A program made the position numbers and the translations under genes. Below, in pieces: positions 47,597-57,003 of a stretch of DNA of 64,000 nucleotides (position 1 is the stretch's first letter; each line of letters opens with the position of its first letter). The notes below the pieces were generated by a model. It was not told where the DNA came from. It searched no databases and saw only the letters and a list, made by a program, of their open reading frames with translations. Location of the stretch: the NCBI RefSeq assembly GCF_900184225.1, contig NZ_FXWZ01000003.1, positions 310,001-374,000 of the forward strand, written 5' to 3'. This stretch comes from Brevibacterium ihuae (lineage in GTDB: Bacteria > Actinomycetota > Actinomycetes > Actinomycetales > Brevibacteriaceae).

Positions 47597-48196
47597 GTGG
47601 ACGAGATCGGGGCGTGGGTGGCGGAGTTCGCCGGAACGCTCCTCGTCTACCCCATCGCCGCTCTCGTCAACGCACTCGCCGCGATCATCCCGCCGGTGCC
47701 CTCGACAGCCCTCTTCGTGGGGCTCGGCGCGCTCAATGCGACGAGCGGCGAACCGTCCTTCCTCGGGCTCGTGCTCGCGATGATCGCGGGGTCGCTCGTC
47801 GGCGATCTCGCGCTCTTCGCGGTCGCCTCCCGCTTCGACTTCCGGGCGTGGCCGATGCTGTCCTCCGCCCGCGCGCAGCGGCGGCTCGACCGGATCGACG
47901 CGCGACTCGAATCGGAGTCGATCCAGGTCCTCGCCGTCTCCCGCTTCATCCCCCTCGGCCGGACCGCGGTGTCCCTGCTCGCCGGCTCCGGCAGGATGTC
48001 GGTGCGCGACTTCGTCGGTGCGCTGTCAGCGGCCTCGGTGCTCTGGGCGGTCTACTCCGTGGGCTTCGGCTGGCTCACCGCCCGTTGGATCCCGGTGCCG
48101 ACGATCGTCGCGGTCGTCATCGCGATCGTGCTGTCAGTCGTCCTCGGGTTCGTGATCTCGCGCCTGGGCGACTGGTGGATCGAGCGGCGGTCTTAG
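47597..48196 (+). CDS. DedA/SNARE-associated family membrane protein
   Basis: A 199-residue DedA-family protein, a group implicated in flipping lipid carriers such as undecaprenyl phosphate. It has the re-entrant-loop motif [20 protein letters not shown], then [16 protein letters not shown], and the conserved Arg/Gly motif [20 protein letters not shown]. Two C-terminal membrane helices follow. GTG start at 47597; ends with TAG. It is inserted in plus orientation between rplA and rplJ. Confidence 0.88.
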   Translation: MDEIGAWVAEFAGTLLVYPIAALVNALAAIIPPVPSTALFVGLGALNATSGEPSFLGLVLAMIAGSLVGDLALFAVASRFDFRAWPMLSSARAQRRLDRIDARLESESIQVLAVSRFIPLGRTAVSLLAGSGRMSVRDFVGALSAASVLWAVYSVGFGWLTARWIPVPTIVAVVIAIVLSVVLGFVISRLGDWWIERRS

Positions 48197-48306
48197 GACT
48201 GATCGGATCGGGGCGGCCCGCACACGGGTCGACCCTCGAACACCGGTTCACCCCGCACACCGTTCCACCCCACACCGGTCCACCTCCGCGCACCGACCCT
48301 GAATGC

Positions 48307-48347
48307 GCCGGACGGCGGGGGCGGAGATCCGCACCCCGCCGTCCGGC
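48307..48347. terminator. Convergent terminator of dedA and rplKA
   Basis: A 14-bp perfect stem (GCCGGACGGCGGGG with CCCCGCCGTCCGGC) and a 13-nt loop. It lies 18 bp beyond rplA and 111 bp beyond dedA, so it may serve both. The DNA between it and dedA holds three degenerate copies of an ACACCGGTTCACCCC-like unit (about 48239-48290). Confidence 0.75.
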
Positions 48348-48364
48348 GGTACTCGAGCTGGGCG

Positions 48365-49060
48365 TCAGCCGCGCAGCGCGTTGGTGTCGACGGGCACACC
48401 CGGACCGTTGGTGGTCGAGATGGTGGCCTTCGAGATGTAGCGACCCTTGGACGAGGACGGCTTGAGACGGAGCACCTCTTCGAGCGCCGCGTCGAAGTTC
48501 TCCTGGAGCTTGTCCTGGTCGAACGACGCCTTGCCGATGATGAAGTGGAGGTTCGAGTGCTTGTCCACGCGGAACTCGATCTTTCCGCCCTTGATGTCCT
48601 GGACCGCCTTGGCGACATCCATGGTCACCGTGCCGGTCTTGGGGTTCGGCATGAGGCCGCGGGGACCGAGCACCTTACCGAGGCGACCGACCTTGCCCAT
48701 CATGTCCGGGGTGGCGACTGCGGCGTCGAAGCCGGTGAAACCGCCGGCCACCTTCTCGAGCAGGTCATCGGAGCCGACGAAATCGGCACCTGCTTCACGG
48801 GCGGCCTCCGCACGGTCGCCGGCGGCGAACACCAGGACCGTGGCGGTCTTGCCGGTGCCGTGCGGGAGGTTGACGGTGCCGCGCACCATCTGGTCCGCCT
48901 TGCGCGGGTCGACGCCCAGGCGGAAGGCGACCTCGACGGTCGCGTCGAACTTCGACACCGAGGTGTCCTTGGCCAGGGCGATCGCCTGAGCCGGGTCGTA
49001 GTGCGTGTCTGTCGCGATCTTCTCGGCGGCGGCCCTGTAGGCCTTCGAGCGCTGTGCCAT
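48365..49060 (-). CDS. rplA: 50S ribosomal protein L1
   Basis: L1-stalk protein involved in E-site tRNA release. ATG 49060 gives [20 protein letters not shown] and 231 residues. The second domain has the hallmark [15 protein letters not shown] and the C-terminal [20 protein letters not shown]. It lies 71 bp after rplK. Confidence 0.98.
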   Translation of the reverse strand: MAQRSKAYRAAAEKIATDTHYDPAQAIALAKDTSVSKFDATVEVAFRLGVDPRKADQMVRGTVNLPHGTGKTATVLVFAAGDRAEAAREAGADFVGSDDLLEKVAGGFTGFDAAVATPDMMGKVGRLGKVLGPRGLMPNPKTGTVTMDVAKAVQDIKGGKIEFRVDKHSNLHFIIGKASFDQDKLQENFDAALEEVLRLKPSSSKGRYISKATISTTNGPGVPVDTNALRG

Positions 49061-49131
49061 CTGCTTCTCTCCTTGCAGTCGTGGTGCGGGCCGCGCCGGC
49101 CCTGCCACTGGAACGTTCCGATCCGGTCGGA

Positions 49132-49569
49132 TCAGAGCTTGACGTCGGTGGTGATGCCCATCGAGCGAGCGGTGCCCGCGATGATCTTCGATGCGGTCTC
49201 GATGTCGTTGGCGTTGAGGTCGGGCATCTTCGTCTCGGCGATCTCGCGCACCTGGTCGACGGTGAGGTGTGCGACCTTGTCGGTGTGCGGGGTGGCCGAG
49301 CCGGACTTCACGCCCGCAGCCTTCTTGATGAGCTCTGCGGCCGGCGGGGTCTTGGTGATGAAGGTGAACGAGCGATCCTCGTACACGGTGATCTCCACCG
49401 GGACCACGTTGCCGCGCTGGTTCTCCGTCGCGGCGTTGTAGGCCTTGCAGAACTCCATGATGTTGACGCCGTGCTGACCAAGCGCCGGGCCGATCGGAGG
49501 CGCCGGGTTCGCGGCACCTGCCTGGATCTGGAGCTTGATCAGACCGGTGACCTTCTTCTTGGGAGGCAT
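49132..49569 (-). CDS. rplK: 50S ribosomal protein L11
   Basis: Protein of the GTPase-associated centre, binding site of thiopeptides. The 145-residue product starts [20 protein letters not shown] and contains [20 protein letters not shown], with the thiopeptide-interacting prolines of wild type, then the C-terminal rRNA-binding domain. ATG start. Confidence 0.98.
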   Translation of the reverse strand: MPPKKKVTGLIKLQIQAGAANPAPPIGPALGQHGVNIMEFCKAYNAATENQRGNVVPVEITVYEDRSFTFITKTPPAAELIKKAAGVKSGSATPHTDKVAHLTVDQVREIAETKMPDLNANDIETASKIIAGTARSMGITTDVKL

Positions 49570-49712
49570 GTTTCGGTCCTTTTCTGTTTCGTCGGCCCCG
49601 CAGCCGAGTGCTGAGGGGCAGGTGATCGCCGGTCCCGATGAGGATCAGCAATCAAACCACACCATTGTTCCACGGTTTACCGGGGAACTCTAATCCGGTG
49701 GGCGCCCACCGA

Positions 49713-49750
49713 CGCGACAGGCGCCCGGTGTGCACCGGGCGCCTGTCGCG
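49713..49750 (-). terminator. nusG terminator
   Basis: An 18-bp perfect stem (CGCGACAGGCGCCCGGTG with CACCGGGCGCCTGTCGCG) and a 2-nt loop, 20 bp past the nusG stop. It separates secE-nusG from rplK-rplA. A promoter for rplK is therefore expected in 49570-49712; a run of AT-rich sequence at 49645-49690 is the likeliest place. Confidence 0.85.
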
Positions 49751-49769
49751 AAGCGGGTGTTCGTGCAGA

Positions 49770-50630
49770 TCAGATCTTCGAGACCTGCTCGAAGCCGAGC
49801 TCGACGGGAACGTCGCGCTCGAAGATCGAGAGCAGCACGGTGAGCTTCTGCGACTCGGGGCGGATCTCCTGCACGGTCGCCGGGTGGCCTTCGAACGAGC
49901 CCTCCTTGACCATGACCGATTCGCCGACCTCGAACTCGACCGAGATCGGGGCGCCGGGCTGCGCGGAGCCGGCCGCGCCGGACTCGGCTGCAGCCTTCGC
50001 CTGCTGCTCCTCGAACACCGGAGCGAGCATCGAGAACACCTCGTCGAGGCGCAGCGGGACGGGATCGTAGGCGTTGCCGACGAATCCGGTGACGCCCGGG
50101 GTGTGGCGCACCACGCCCCAGCTCTCGTCGGTGAGGTCCATGCGCACGAGCACGTAGCCGGGGATCCGCACGCGGCGGATCTGCTTGCGCTGGCCGTTCT
50201 TGATCTCGACGACGTCCTCCATCGGGACCTGGATCTCGAAGATGTGCTCCTCCATGTCGAGGCTCACGATCCGGTTCTCGAGGTTCGCCTTCACCCGGTT
50301 CTCGTAGCCGGCGTAGGAGTGGATGACGTACCAGTCACCCTCCTTCATCCGGAGCTCGGCCTTGAACTCCTCGGCCGGGTCGACCTCGTCCGCGGCGGGA
50401 CCGGCGGACTGCTCGGCGTCGTCGGCGGCAGGCGCGGCAGCGGCCTCGGCATCGTCGGAACCGGTGCCCGCGGCGGCGTCTGCGGAGGAGTCGGCGCCGT
50501 CGACCTCGGCCGAGGCGTCGGCGGAGTCAGCCGACTGCTGCTCGGTCTCGACCGCGGCGGTCTGCTCCTCGACTGCAGTCGTCTCCTCGACGGCTTCGAC
50601 GTTCTCGGTTTCCGGGGTGTTGTCCGACAC
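49770..50630 (-). CDS. nusG: Transcription termination/antitermination factor NusG
   Basis: Couples RNA polymerase with ribosomes or Rho. GTG 50630 ([16 protein letters not shown] when read with Met) is preceded by AAGGAG and gives 286 residues. The first 85-90 residues are an acidic Ala/Glu/Asp/Ser-rich disordered extension typical of actinobacteria. The NGN domain ([20 protein letters not shown], then [20 protein letters not shown]) and KOW domain ([20 protein letters not shown]) follow. Confidence 0.97.
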   Translation of the reverse strand: MSDNTPETENVEAVEETTAVEEQTAAVETEQQSADSADASAEVDGADSSADAAAGTGSDDAEAAAAPAADDAEQSAGPAADEVDPAEEFKAELRMKEGDWYVIHSYAGYENRVKANLENRIVSLDMEEHIFEIQVPMEDVVEIKNGQRKQIRRVRIPGYVLVRMDLTDESWGVVRHTPGVTGFVGNAYDPVPLRLDEVFSMLAPVFEEQQAKAAAESGAAGSAQPGAPISVEFEVGESVMVKEGSFEGHPATVQEIRPESQKLTVLLSIFERDVPVELGFEQVSKI

Positions 50631-50708
50631 CAGTTCTCCTTGTGAATCAGTGGGTGGCATGCGCCAGGTCCGTGCGGGCCGGGCGGCTGCGGGTGGTCGC
50701 GGGGCGGC

Positions 50709-50987
50709 TCACCAGAGCGGCCAGAGCGGGGTCCCCCCGAAGACGAACCCGGCGAGCCTGCCGAAGATGAAGTCCAGTACGGTGACGAGCAGCATCATCA
50801 CGATGACGAAGGCGAGCACGACGAGCGTGTAGTTGATGAGCTCCTTGCGGGTGGGCGTGACGACCTTCTTGAGCTCGGCCACGACTTCGCGGAAGAACTG
50901 CAGGATTCCGCCGAGGAGTCCGCGCTTCTTCTGCTCGGTCTCGCGCTCCCGCCGGGCACCGGAGGTCTTCGCAGGTGTGTCTGCCAC
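50709..50987 (-). CDS. secE: Protein translocase subunit SecE
   Basis: Single-span essential SecYEG subunit. The 92-residue product from a GTG start has the amphipathic helix ILQFFREVVAELKKVVTPTR followed by the membrane span LVVLAFVIVMMLLVTVLDFI. Located between tRNA-Trp and nusG, the normal position. Confidence 0.96.
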   Translation of the reverse strand: MADTPAKTSGARRERETEQKKRGLLGGILQFFREVVAELKKVVTPTRKELINYTLVVLAFVIVMMLLVTVLDFIFGRLAGFVFGGTPLWPLW

Positions 50988-51064
50988 GCATCCTCACTCG
51001 GTCGTCGTTGAAATTGCCGCTGTTCCGCCGAGCCGGATCGTCGTCCCGACCGGCGAAGCCTGAG

Positions 51065-51137
51065 CAGGGGTGACAGGACTCGAACCTGCAACCTACGGTT
51101 TTGGAGACCGTTGCGCTACCAATTGCGCCACACCCCT
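51065..51137 (-). tRNA. trpT: tRNA-Trp (CCA anticodon)
   Basis: A 73-nt cloverleaf on the minus strand. The acceptor AGGGGTG pairs with CACCCCT and has a G discriminator. The anticodon loop is CTCCAAA with CCA, and the T-loop TTCGAGT is normal. No CCA is encoded. It lies upstream of secE as in most actinobacteria. Confidence 0.96.
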
Positions 51138-51294
51138 TCGGCGTTCGGAGGCACCCGCGAGAAGCAGGCGGCCCGCCGCCAAGGTACGAGCATACAGTCT
51201 CCGCCCGTGGTCCGTCGAACCGGGCAGCGGGGACCGCTCACGCGCCCCGCACCCGTGCCGCGACGCCCCGAGTCCGGGGCCGAGGCCGGCCCGT

Positions 51295-52950
51295 CTACTC
51301 CTCGGGCGCCGCCCACGGCCCGGGCGGGGGTACCGGCTGCCACGGAGCGAAGGACACCTGGGCATCCATCCCGACGGTCACCACCTGAAGGTCGAGGGGC
51401 GAACCGGTGTCGGCGTCGAAGCGCAGCACGGTGAGCTCGGCGGGCATCTTGAGCGGACCCGGGGTGAGGGCGTCGGCGAGAGCGCCGCCGGTCGTCGAGC
51501 CGACGTACCGGGAGCCCTGGGCGTAGGGCTCCGGCCCGACCCGCCGGTGCCAGTGCCCGCTCAGCGCGAACCGCGCGCAGCCGGATTCGAGCGCCGGCAG
51601 GGCGTGGCGCGGATCGTGGATGAGGGTGACCGCGGCATCGGCCTCGCACGCCTCGTCCGCCATCCTGTCAGCGAACTCCTGGGCGGTCTCGCCGGTCTCG
51701 AGCACCGGCGCCGGGGACCCGAACACCGTCCGGCGCGGATCCGCCCCGCCGTGGATCCGGAGCCCGGCGACCTCGACGACGCCGTTGTCGAGCACCGTCC
51801 ACCCGGTGTCCGCGGCGTGCCGAGCGGTGTCGAGGGAGTCGTGGTTGCCCTTGACGAACACCCGGGGAAGCCCGTCGGGGAGCTGATGGGAGAGCGCGTC
51901 GACGCAGTAGTTCTCCGCCGGGGTGCCGGTCATCGTGATGTCGCCGCCGTCGAGGTAGAGGTCGGCCCCCGTGCGCTCGGCCACCTCCCCGACGATCCGG
52001 GCCATGCCGACGTTGCAGTGGAGATCGGATCCGAACACTGCGGTGACGACCTCACCGGCGTGGCCCCCGGTGCGCGGATCGGGCGGCGGGACTAGGGCGG
52101 CGGCCGAGGACCAGCGGGCCTCGAAGGGCCGGTCCTCCCACGCGGTGTCGAGCGCGGTCGTCGCTGCGTCGTAGAACGCGTCGTTGTCCTCGATGAAGCC
52201 GGACACGAGGCCGGCGGCCTCGTCGATCACCCCGGACAGCCGTCCGGTCACCTCGGCGCCGGCGAGCGGGGTGCCCGCGAACCCGGGGTTCGGTTCGATG
52301 GGCCGCGGTCGCTGGATCGGGACGAGGAGGACTCCGAGGAGACAGGCGAGCGCGGTACCGGACACGAGGCCGACGGTGAGACGCCGGCGGGAGCGGGGCG
52401 TGCTCCGGTCTGGCGGACCGCGCAGCACGACGACGACCCCGATGAGCGCCGCAAGGCCGAGCCCGGCACCCACGGCCCGGAACAGCGCGTCGATGAGCAG
52501 GCCGCGGGCGACGATGTCGAACTGCGCCTCGGGCGAGGCGAAGAAGGTCGCATAGGCGGCCACGTCCTCGCCCACGGCGTCGAGGGCGGTCCCGCCGAGT
52601 GCTGACTCCGCGGGGATCTCGCCGACCTCGATGAGCACCCCGAGGCCGAACGGCAGGATGTCCGTCGCTGGCATCCGCACGCTTCCGAGCGCGCCGAGGT
52701 CGATCGTCACGGTGGTGTCGGTGGTGATCGAGTAGTCGGCGACATGGGGGCCGAAGTTCGCCTCGGTGCGGGCCGTGAGCGCGGCCCACGGGGCGACGAG
52801 GAGCAGGCACGCGAGGACGACGCCGACGGCCGGGAGCACGCGGAACAGCACCCGCGCGAGAAGGCCGTCCTCCCCCGCCCGGGTGCCGGGGCGGGGTCCG
52901 GTCCGGACCTCGGGCTCCGCCGTCGGCGTCCGGCTGAGGAGGGGGTTCAT
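51295..52950 (-). CDS. Membrane-anchored metallophosphoesterase
   Basis: A 551-residue protein with three membrane spans (about residues 31-58, 150-177 and 191-212) and an extracytoplasmic calcineurin-type phosphatase domain from about residue 300. Metal-ligand motifs are GSDLHC (309-311 DLH), GGDI (336-337 GD), GNHD (368-371) and SGHWH (465-468). Substrate unknown; envelope phospholipids, nucleotides or teichoic acid precursors are possibilities. Its ATG overlaps the murB stop as ATGA, so it is the last gene of the hadA-hadB-murB unit. Ends with TAG. Confidence 0.88.
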   Translation of the reverse strand: MNPLLSRTPTAEPEVRTGPRPGTRAGEDGLLARVLFRVLPAVGVVLACLLLVAPWAALTARTEANFGPHVADYSITTDTTVTIDLGALGSVRMPATDILPFGLGVLIEVGEIPAESALGGTALDAVGEDVAAYATFFASPEAQFDIVARGLLIDALFRAVGAGLGLAALIGVVVVLRGPPDRSTPRSRRRLTVGLVSGTALACLLGVLLVPIQRPRPIEPNPGFAGTPLAGAEVTGRLSGVIDEAAGLVSGFIEDNDAFYDAATTALDTAWEDRPFEARWSSAAALVPPPDPRTGGHAGEVVTAVFGSDLHCNVGMARIVGEVAERTGADLYLDGGDITMTGTPAENYCVDALSHQLPDGLPRVFVKGNHDSLDTARHAADTGWTVLDNGVVEVAGLRIHGGADPRRTVFGSPAPVLETGETAQEFADRMADEACEADAAVTLIHDPRHALPALESGCARFALSGHWHRRVGPEPYAQGSRYVGSTTGGALADALTPGPLKMPAELTVLRFDADTGSPLDLQVVTVGMDAQVSFAPWQPVPPPGPWAAPEE

Positions 52951-53984
52951 GCCTGCAGGCTGCACCCGATGAGATTCGGCTCCGGTTCGAGGTCGATCCC
53001 GTACGCTTCGCGGACGCCGTCGCGGATGCGGCGGGCGAGGGCGAGGATGTCCGCCGCCTGCGCCCCGCCCCGGTTCGTCAGCGCCAGCGTGTGCTTGGTC
53101 GACAGCGTCGCGCGGTCGTCGAGGCCGAAGCCCCGGGAGAACCCGGCGTTGTCGATGAGCCACGCGGCCGAGGTCTTGAGCAGCGTCGCGTCGCGCGCTC
53201 CGGTGACCGGGTCGACCACCGGGTACACCGGGGCATCGGCGGGCAGGGCCGCGTTCGCGGGGAGGATCGGATTGGTGAAGAACGAGCCGGCCGACCAGGT
53301 GTCGTGGTCGGCAGGATCGAGCACCATGCCCTTCGAGGCGCGGAGATCGAGCACCGCCCGGCGCACCTCGGCGGTCTCGACCCGGTCCCCGAGATCGACC
53401 TCGAGAGCGCGCGCGAGCTGCGCGTAGCGGATGGGGGCGGAGAGCGTGGACTCCGCGAGGCGGAACGTCACCGCGAGGACGACGAACTGCACCGCACCGG
53501 TGTTCGCGGCGGTGCGCTTGAGCCGGGAGGTGCGGTAGCCGAACTCGAGCTCGGTGCGGCCGAGCACGAGCTCGTCGCCGCTCAGGCGATCGAACACGAG
53601 CACCGATTCGATCGAATCGGCGACCTCGGCCCCGTAGGCGCCGACGTTCTGCACCGGCGTCGCACCGACCGAGCCGGGGATCCCGGACAGCGCCTCGAGC
53701 CCGGCGAGACCGGCGTCGAGGGTGCGCGCGACGAGATCGTCCCAGTTCTCCCCCGCCTCGACGGTGAGGACCCGGCGCTCGGTGCGCAGCGGGCGCTCCT
53801 CGACGCCGGATGTCCGGATGACGCACACGGGGCCGGGGAAGCCCTCGTCGGCGACGAGGAGGTTCGAGCCGCCGCCGACGAACAGGACGTCCGAGAAGGC
53901 TCGGAGCTCCTCGCGCGTGTGCGCTTCGGCCACCGAGCCCGCCGGGCCGCCCACGCGGAATGTCGTGAGCTCGGCGAGGTTCAC
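52947..53984 (-). CDS. murB: UDP-N-acetylenolpyruvoylglucosamine reductase
   Basis: FAD-dependent enzyme making UDP-N-acetylmuramate for peptidoglycan. GTG 53984 gives 345 residues and overlaps the hadB stop as GTGA. FAD-binding motifs are TTFRVGG and FVGGGSNLLVADEGF, plus SGIPGSVGATPVQNVGAYGA. The catalytic Ser is in WSAGSFFTNPIL and the C-terminal acid is in EPEPNLIG. Length matches actinobacterial MurB. Confidence 0.96.
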   Translation of the reverse strand: MNLAELTTFRVGGPAGSVAEAHTREELRAFSDVLFVGGGSNLLVADEGFPGPVCVIRTSGVEERPLRTERRVLTVEAGENWDDLVARTLDAGLAGLEALSGIPGSVGATPVQNVGAYGAEVADSIESVLVFDRLSGDELVLGRTELEFGYRTSRLKRTAANTGAVQFVVLAVTFRLAESTLSAPIRYAQLARALEVDLGDRVETAEVRRAVLDLRASKGMVLDPADHDTWSAGSFFTNPILPANAALPADAPVYPVVDPVTGARDATLLKTSAAWLIDNAGFSRGFGLDDRATLSTKHTLALTNRGGAQAADILALARRIRDGVREAYGIDLEPEPNLIGCSLQA

Positions 53985-54481
53985 GACAGCCGGACCTTGA
54001 CCTGCGTCCGGCCGAGCACCTTCTTCTCCCCCGCGGAGACCTCGACGTCGAGGCGCGCGATCCCGGCCTCCGGGTCGACCGCGCCGACGACCGCCGTCAT
54101 CTCGAGGAACGCAGTCGGGGTGTCCGGGGCGCCGGATTCCGCGTCCGGCACGACGACGGGAGCGGTGAAGCGGGTGCGGTAGTCGACGATCGCACCGGGG
54201 TCGACCGCCCACTCGCTGATCCGGGAGATCACCGAGCCCATGGTGAGCATGCCGTGGGCGATGACGTTCTCGAGGCCGACCTCGCGGGCGAAGCGCTCGT
54301 TCCAGTGGATGTGGTTGTAGTCGCCCGAGGCGCCGGCGTAGCGGACGAGGTCCGCGCGCGACACCGGGATGCTCGCCGAGACGACGGTCCGGCCGACCTC
54401 GAGGTCGGCGAGACGGGGGGCGAGGTCGGACGCCGAGCGGCGGACCTCCTCGCGCGGGACCGGGCTGCTCTGGGCGCTCAT
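53981..54481 (-). CDS. MaoC-family (R)-hydratase, HadB-like
   Basis: A 166-residue hotdog-fold protein with the hydratase motif SGDYNHIHWNERFAREVGLE and VIAHGMLTMG, carrying the catalytic Asp and His. In mycobacteria the neighbouring HadA/HadB pair dehydrates 3-hydroxyacyl-ACP in fatty-acid elongation, and the pair here sits in the equivalent place. Whether this organism uses it in FAS-II or another acyl-CoA pathway is not shown. Overlaps both neighbours (ATGA and GTGA). Confidence 0.88.
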   Translation of the reverse strand: MSAQSSPVPREEVRRSASDLAPRLADLEVGRTVVSASIPVSRADLVRYAGASGDYNHIHWNERFAREVGLENVIAHGMLTMGSVISRISEWAVDPGAIVDYRTRFTAPVVVPDAESGAPDTPTAFLEMTAVVGAVDPEAGIARLDVEVSAGEKKVLGRTQVKVRLS

Positions 54482-54930
54482 GCGTCCTCTCCTCTCACGA
54501 CGATGGTCGACACCACGGTGGCGACGGGATCGCCGCCGTCGGCGTCGGTGAGCTCGGTGCGGGTGGTGATCATCGCATGGCCGCCGGCCTCGCGGATGCC
54601 GTCGACGTGGCAGGTCGCGGCGAGCACGTCGCCGGCGACGATCGGCCGGGTGTAGGTGAACTGCTCCGAGCCGTGGACCACGCGGGAGAAGTCGATGCCC
54701 GCGTCGGGCCGCCGGATGTAGAGCGCCTCGGTGCGCTGCGCGGGGATCACGGCGAAGGTGCTCGGTGCGACGACGTCGGAATAGCCGAACTCCTGGGCGA
54801 CCGCGGGGTCGACGTGGGCGCGGTTGTGCGCGCCGGTGGCGCGGGCGAACTGCGCGATCGCCTCCCGGGTGACCTCGAACGGCTGCTCGAGCGGATAGCT
54901 CGTGCCCTGCAGCTCCGTATTCACTGCCAT
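54478..54930 (-). CDS. MaoC-like dehydratase N-terminal family protein, HadA-like
   Basis: A 150-residue hotdog protein from ATG 54930 with GAGGAGG upstream. It starts MAVNTELQGTSYPLEQPFEV and contains ATGAHNRAHVDPAVAQEFGY, in the region that in the HadB partner has the catalytic Asp/His pair. This fits the HadA-type non-catalytic or substrate-binding partner of the hydratase heterodimer. It is the first gene of a four-gene cluster ending with the phosphoesterase. Confidence 0.87.
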   Translation of the reverse strand: MAVNTELQGTSYPLEQPFEVTREAIAQFARATGAHNRAHVDPAVAQEFGYSDVVAPSTFAVIPAQRTEALYIRRPDAGIDFSRVVHGSEQFTYTRPIVAGDVLAATCHVDGIREAGGHAMITTRTELTDADGGDPVATVVSTIVVRGEDA

Positions 54931-55078
54931 GGTGCTCCTCCTCGGATCTGGCGTGCGGGTGCCGGATGCGGACATCCCGGCCCCGGCAGTCTATCGGCGG
55001 CGGCCCTCTGCGCTCCACGTGACGGGCACCCGGATCGTCGGTGGACCTGTCGTGGCCGCCGGTCCGGCACCGGTGGCC

Positions 55079-55912
55079 TCAGTCTGCCCGGCGCGGACCG
55101 ATCTTCATGATCGCGACTGCATACTCGGCGACGTCCGCGGCGGCCTCCTCCGGGCCCACCGGTCCGCTCGGGCTGTACCACTGCGCGAGCGAAGTGCACA
55201 TGTTCGCCACCACCCGGCAGGCGATCTTGAGGTCGGGGACCGAGAACGCGCCCGATTCGACTGCGGCTGCGGCCTCCTCGTCGATGACGTGCTGCACCGA
55301 GCGCCGGAGCTGGGCGATCCGGGTCCGGTTCGGCTCCTCGAGGCTGCGCATCTCGCTCGCTCCGATGAAGGCCGTGCCGCGCGAGGTCGCGTGGTAGTAG
55401 GCGAGCGCCTCGACGATCGCGGCGAACCGCTCCTCCGGCGGGCGGTCCGCGACCTTCGCCCGGACCCCCTCGACGCCGTCGATGAGGCCCGTCATCGTCG
55501 AGTCGAGGATCGCGACGAGCATCTGCTGCTTGCTCTCGTAGTAGTGGTAGACGCCGGCCACGCTGACGTTCGCGGCCTGCGCGATCTGCCGCATCGACGT
55601 CCCGTGGTACCCCCAGCGCGTGAAGCACTCGATGGCCGCCTCGAGGACCTTCGGCAGGGTGTCGTCGTGCCGGGTGTCGGACCGGTGGGGGGAGACGAGC
55701 TCGTCGAGCTCGAGGTCGAGGGCGGCGGCGATGTCGGTGAGCCGGTCGACGGTGATCGAGACCTTGTCGCGCTCGATGAGGGAGAGGGTCGCTGGGCTCA
55801 CACCGATCTTCGAGCTCACCTGCTCGAGGGTGAGACCCGCTCCGTTGCGCGCCGCGCGCACCCGGCGGCCGAGCTCTCCGCTGCCCGCGGTCTCCGCTGT
55901 TGCTTTAGTCAT
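55079..55912 (-). CDS. Dual-HTH transcriptional regulator (XRE + TetR)
   Basis: A 277-residue protein with two DNA-binding domains. Residues about 13-73 are a Cro/C1-type HTH (LGRRVRAARNGAGLTLEQVS, then GVSPATLSLIERDKVSITVD). Residues about 86-132 are a TetR HTH (ECFTRWGYHGTSMRQIAQAA, then VSVAGVYHYYESKQ), followed by a TetR ligand/dimer domain. The start ATG 55912 lies inside a TTTAG-N5-CTAAA palindrome, which may be its operator. It is divergent from the cyclase gene and probably regulates it, by position. The ligand is unknown. Confidence 0.88.
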   Translation of the reverse strand: MTKATAETAGSGELGRRVRAARNGAGLTLEQVSSKIGVSPATLSLIERDKVSITVDRLTDIAAALDLELDELVSPHRSDTRHDDTLPKVLEAAIECFTRWGYHGTSMRQIAQAANVSVAGVYHYYESKQQMLVAILDSTMTGLIDGVEGVRAKVADRPPEERFAAIVEALAYYHATSRGTAFIGASEMRSLEEPNRTRIAQLRRSVQHVIDEEAAAAVESGAFSVPDLKIACRVVANMCTSLAQWYSPSGPVGPEEAAADVAEYAVAIMKIGPRRAD

Positions 55913-55918
55913 GCTAAA
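55904..55918. promoter_or_regulatory. Palindrome over the regulator start codon (candidate operator)
   Basis: TTTAG and CTAAA arms separated by 5 nt, centred on the regulator's ATG. The local AT-richness stands out in a GC-rich window. Binding there would block both transcription and translation start of the regulator. Confidence 0.45.
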
Positions 55919-56035
55919 AACCCTAACACCGGGAAGCGGGGATTCCGGGGTGAACGCGCACACCCGCCGGTAGCATGGGCGCACGGAGCACCGACTGTTC
56001 GTTCGGTGCCGTCGATCTCGAAAGGCAGCGTCGCC

Positions 56036-56986
56036 ATGTCCGATCCGACCGATCTCGCCGAGCTCCTCGCCTCCGCGCCGCACAACTGGGGTCGCTGGGG
56101 CCCCGATGACGAGGTCGGATCGCTCAACCACCTCGACGCCGCACAGGTGCTGCGCGGGGTCGCCGCTGTCCGCAGCGGGAGGGTGTGCACCCTCCAGCGC
56201 CTCATCGGGGATCCCGCCGGCGATCCCGTGTGGCCGGGCCGTCCGCAGCCGAGCCGCCGCATGCACCTCGACGAATCGAAGTACGAGGCGGGATTCCCGG
56301 AGATGCCGGGCGGCGCGCACAGCTCGGACGACTCGATCCGGATGTCGCTCCAGGGCTCGACCCAGTACGACGCGCTCGGGCACGTGTGGCATTCCGGTCG
56401 GATCTGGAACGATCGGCCGGCGTCGACGACGAACGGTGAGATGCGCTTCGCCGGGGTCGATCCGATCGCCCGGCGCGGGGTCGTCGGCCGCGGGATCCTC
56501 CTCGACCTCGCCGGCCACCTCGGCGTCGATGCCGTACCCGCCGGGACCGCCTTCGACCTCGCGGACCTCCTCGCCTGCGCGGACCGGCAGGGGGTGACGA
56601 TCGAGAAGCACGACATCCTCCTGCTGCGCACCAACCACCTCGCGCTGTTCGATGCGGATCCGGAGGCGTTCTTCGCCGACTTCTGCGAACCGGGTCTGGC
56701 CTACTCGCCCGAGCTCGTCGACTGGTTCGCGGAGCGGGGGATCCCCAACCTCGTCACCGACACGATCGGCAACGAGATCACCACCGATCCGCGCACGGGG
56801 TTCTCGCTCACCCTCCACAATGCGCTCATGCGCAACCTCGGCGTGGCGTTCACCGAGCTGTGCGACTTCTCCGCGCTCATCGAGGCGTGCCGGAAGACCG
56901 GCCGGTGGGAGTTCCTCTACGCCGCTGCGCCGCTGCGGGTGCACGGGGCGACGGGTTCCCCGGTCAACCCGATCGCAGTGCTCTGA
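56036..56986 (+). CDS. Cyclase-family (kynurenine formamidase-like) metal hydrolase
   Basis: A 316-residue member of the cyclase family (PF04199 type), which includes arylformamidases. The metal-site region reads QGSTQYDALGHVWHSG; classical formamidases have HxGTHxD there, whereas the long GSTQYD subfamily has Gln. The later motif GRGILLDLAGHLGVDAVPAG fits the same subfamily. The C-terminal part LHNALMRNLGVAFTELCDF carries a conserved Glu. Substrate unknown. ATG 56036 behind AAAGG. It is followed by a hairpin (57004-57039) and divergent from the dual-HTH regulator. Confidence 0.85.
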   Translation: MSDPTDLAELLASAPHNWGRWGPDDEVGSLNHLDAAQVLRGVAAVRSGRVCTLQRLIGDPAGDPVWPGRPQPSRRMHLDESKYEAGFPEMPGGAHSSDDSIRMSLQGSTQYDALGHVWHSGRIWNDRPASTTNGEMRFAGVDPIARRGVVGRGILLDLAGHLGVDAVPAGTAFDLADLLACADRQGVTIEKHDILLLRTNHLALFDADPEAFFADFCEPGLAYSPELVDWFAERGIPNLVTDTIGNEITTDPRTGFSLTLHNALMRNLGVAFTELCDFSALIEACRKTGRWEFLYAAAPLRVHGATGSPVNPIAVL

Positions 56987-57003
56987 GCGGGCCGGATACG
57001 ACG

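Noticed and set aside
48239-48290. Possible CRISPR-like array of ACACCGGTTCACCCC units
   Set aside because: Only three degenerate copies with no spacers of constant length and no cas genes nearby.
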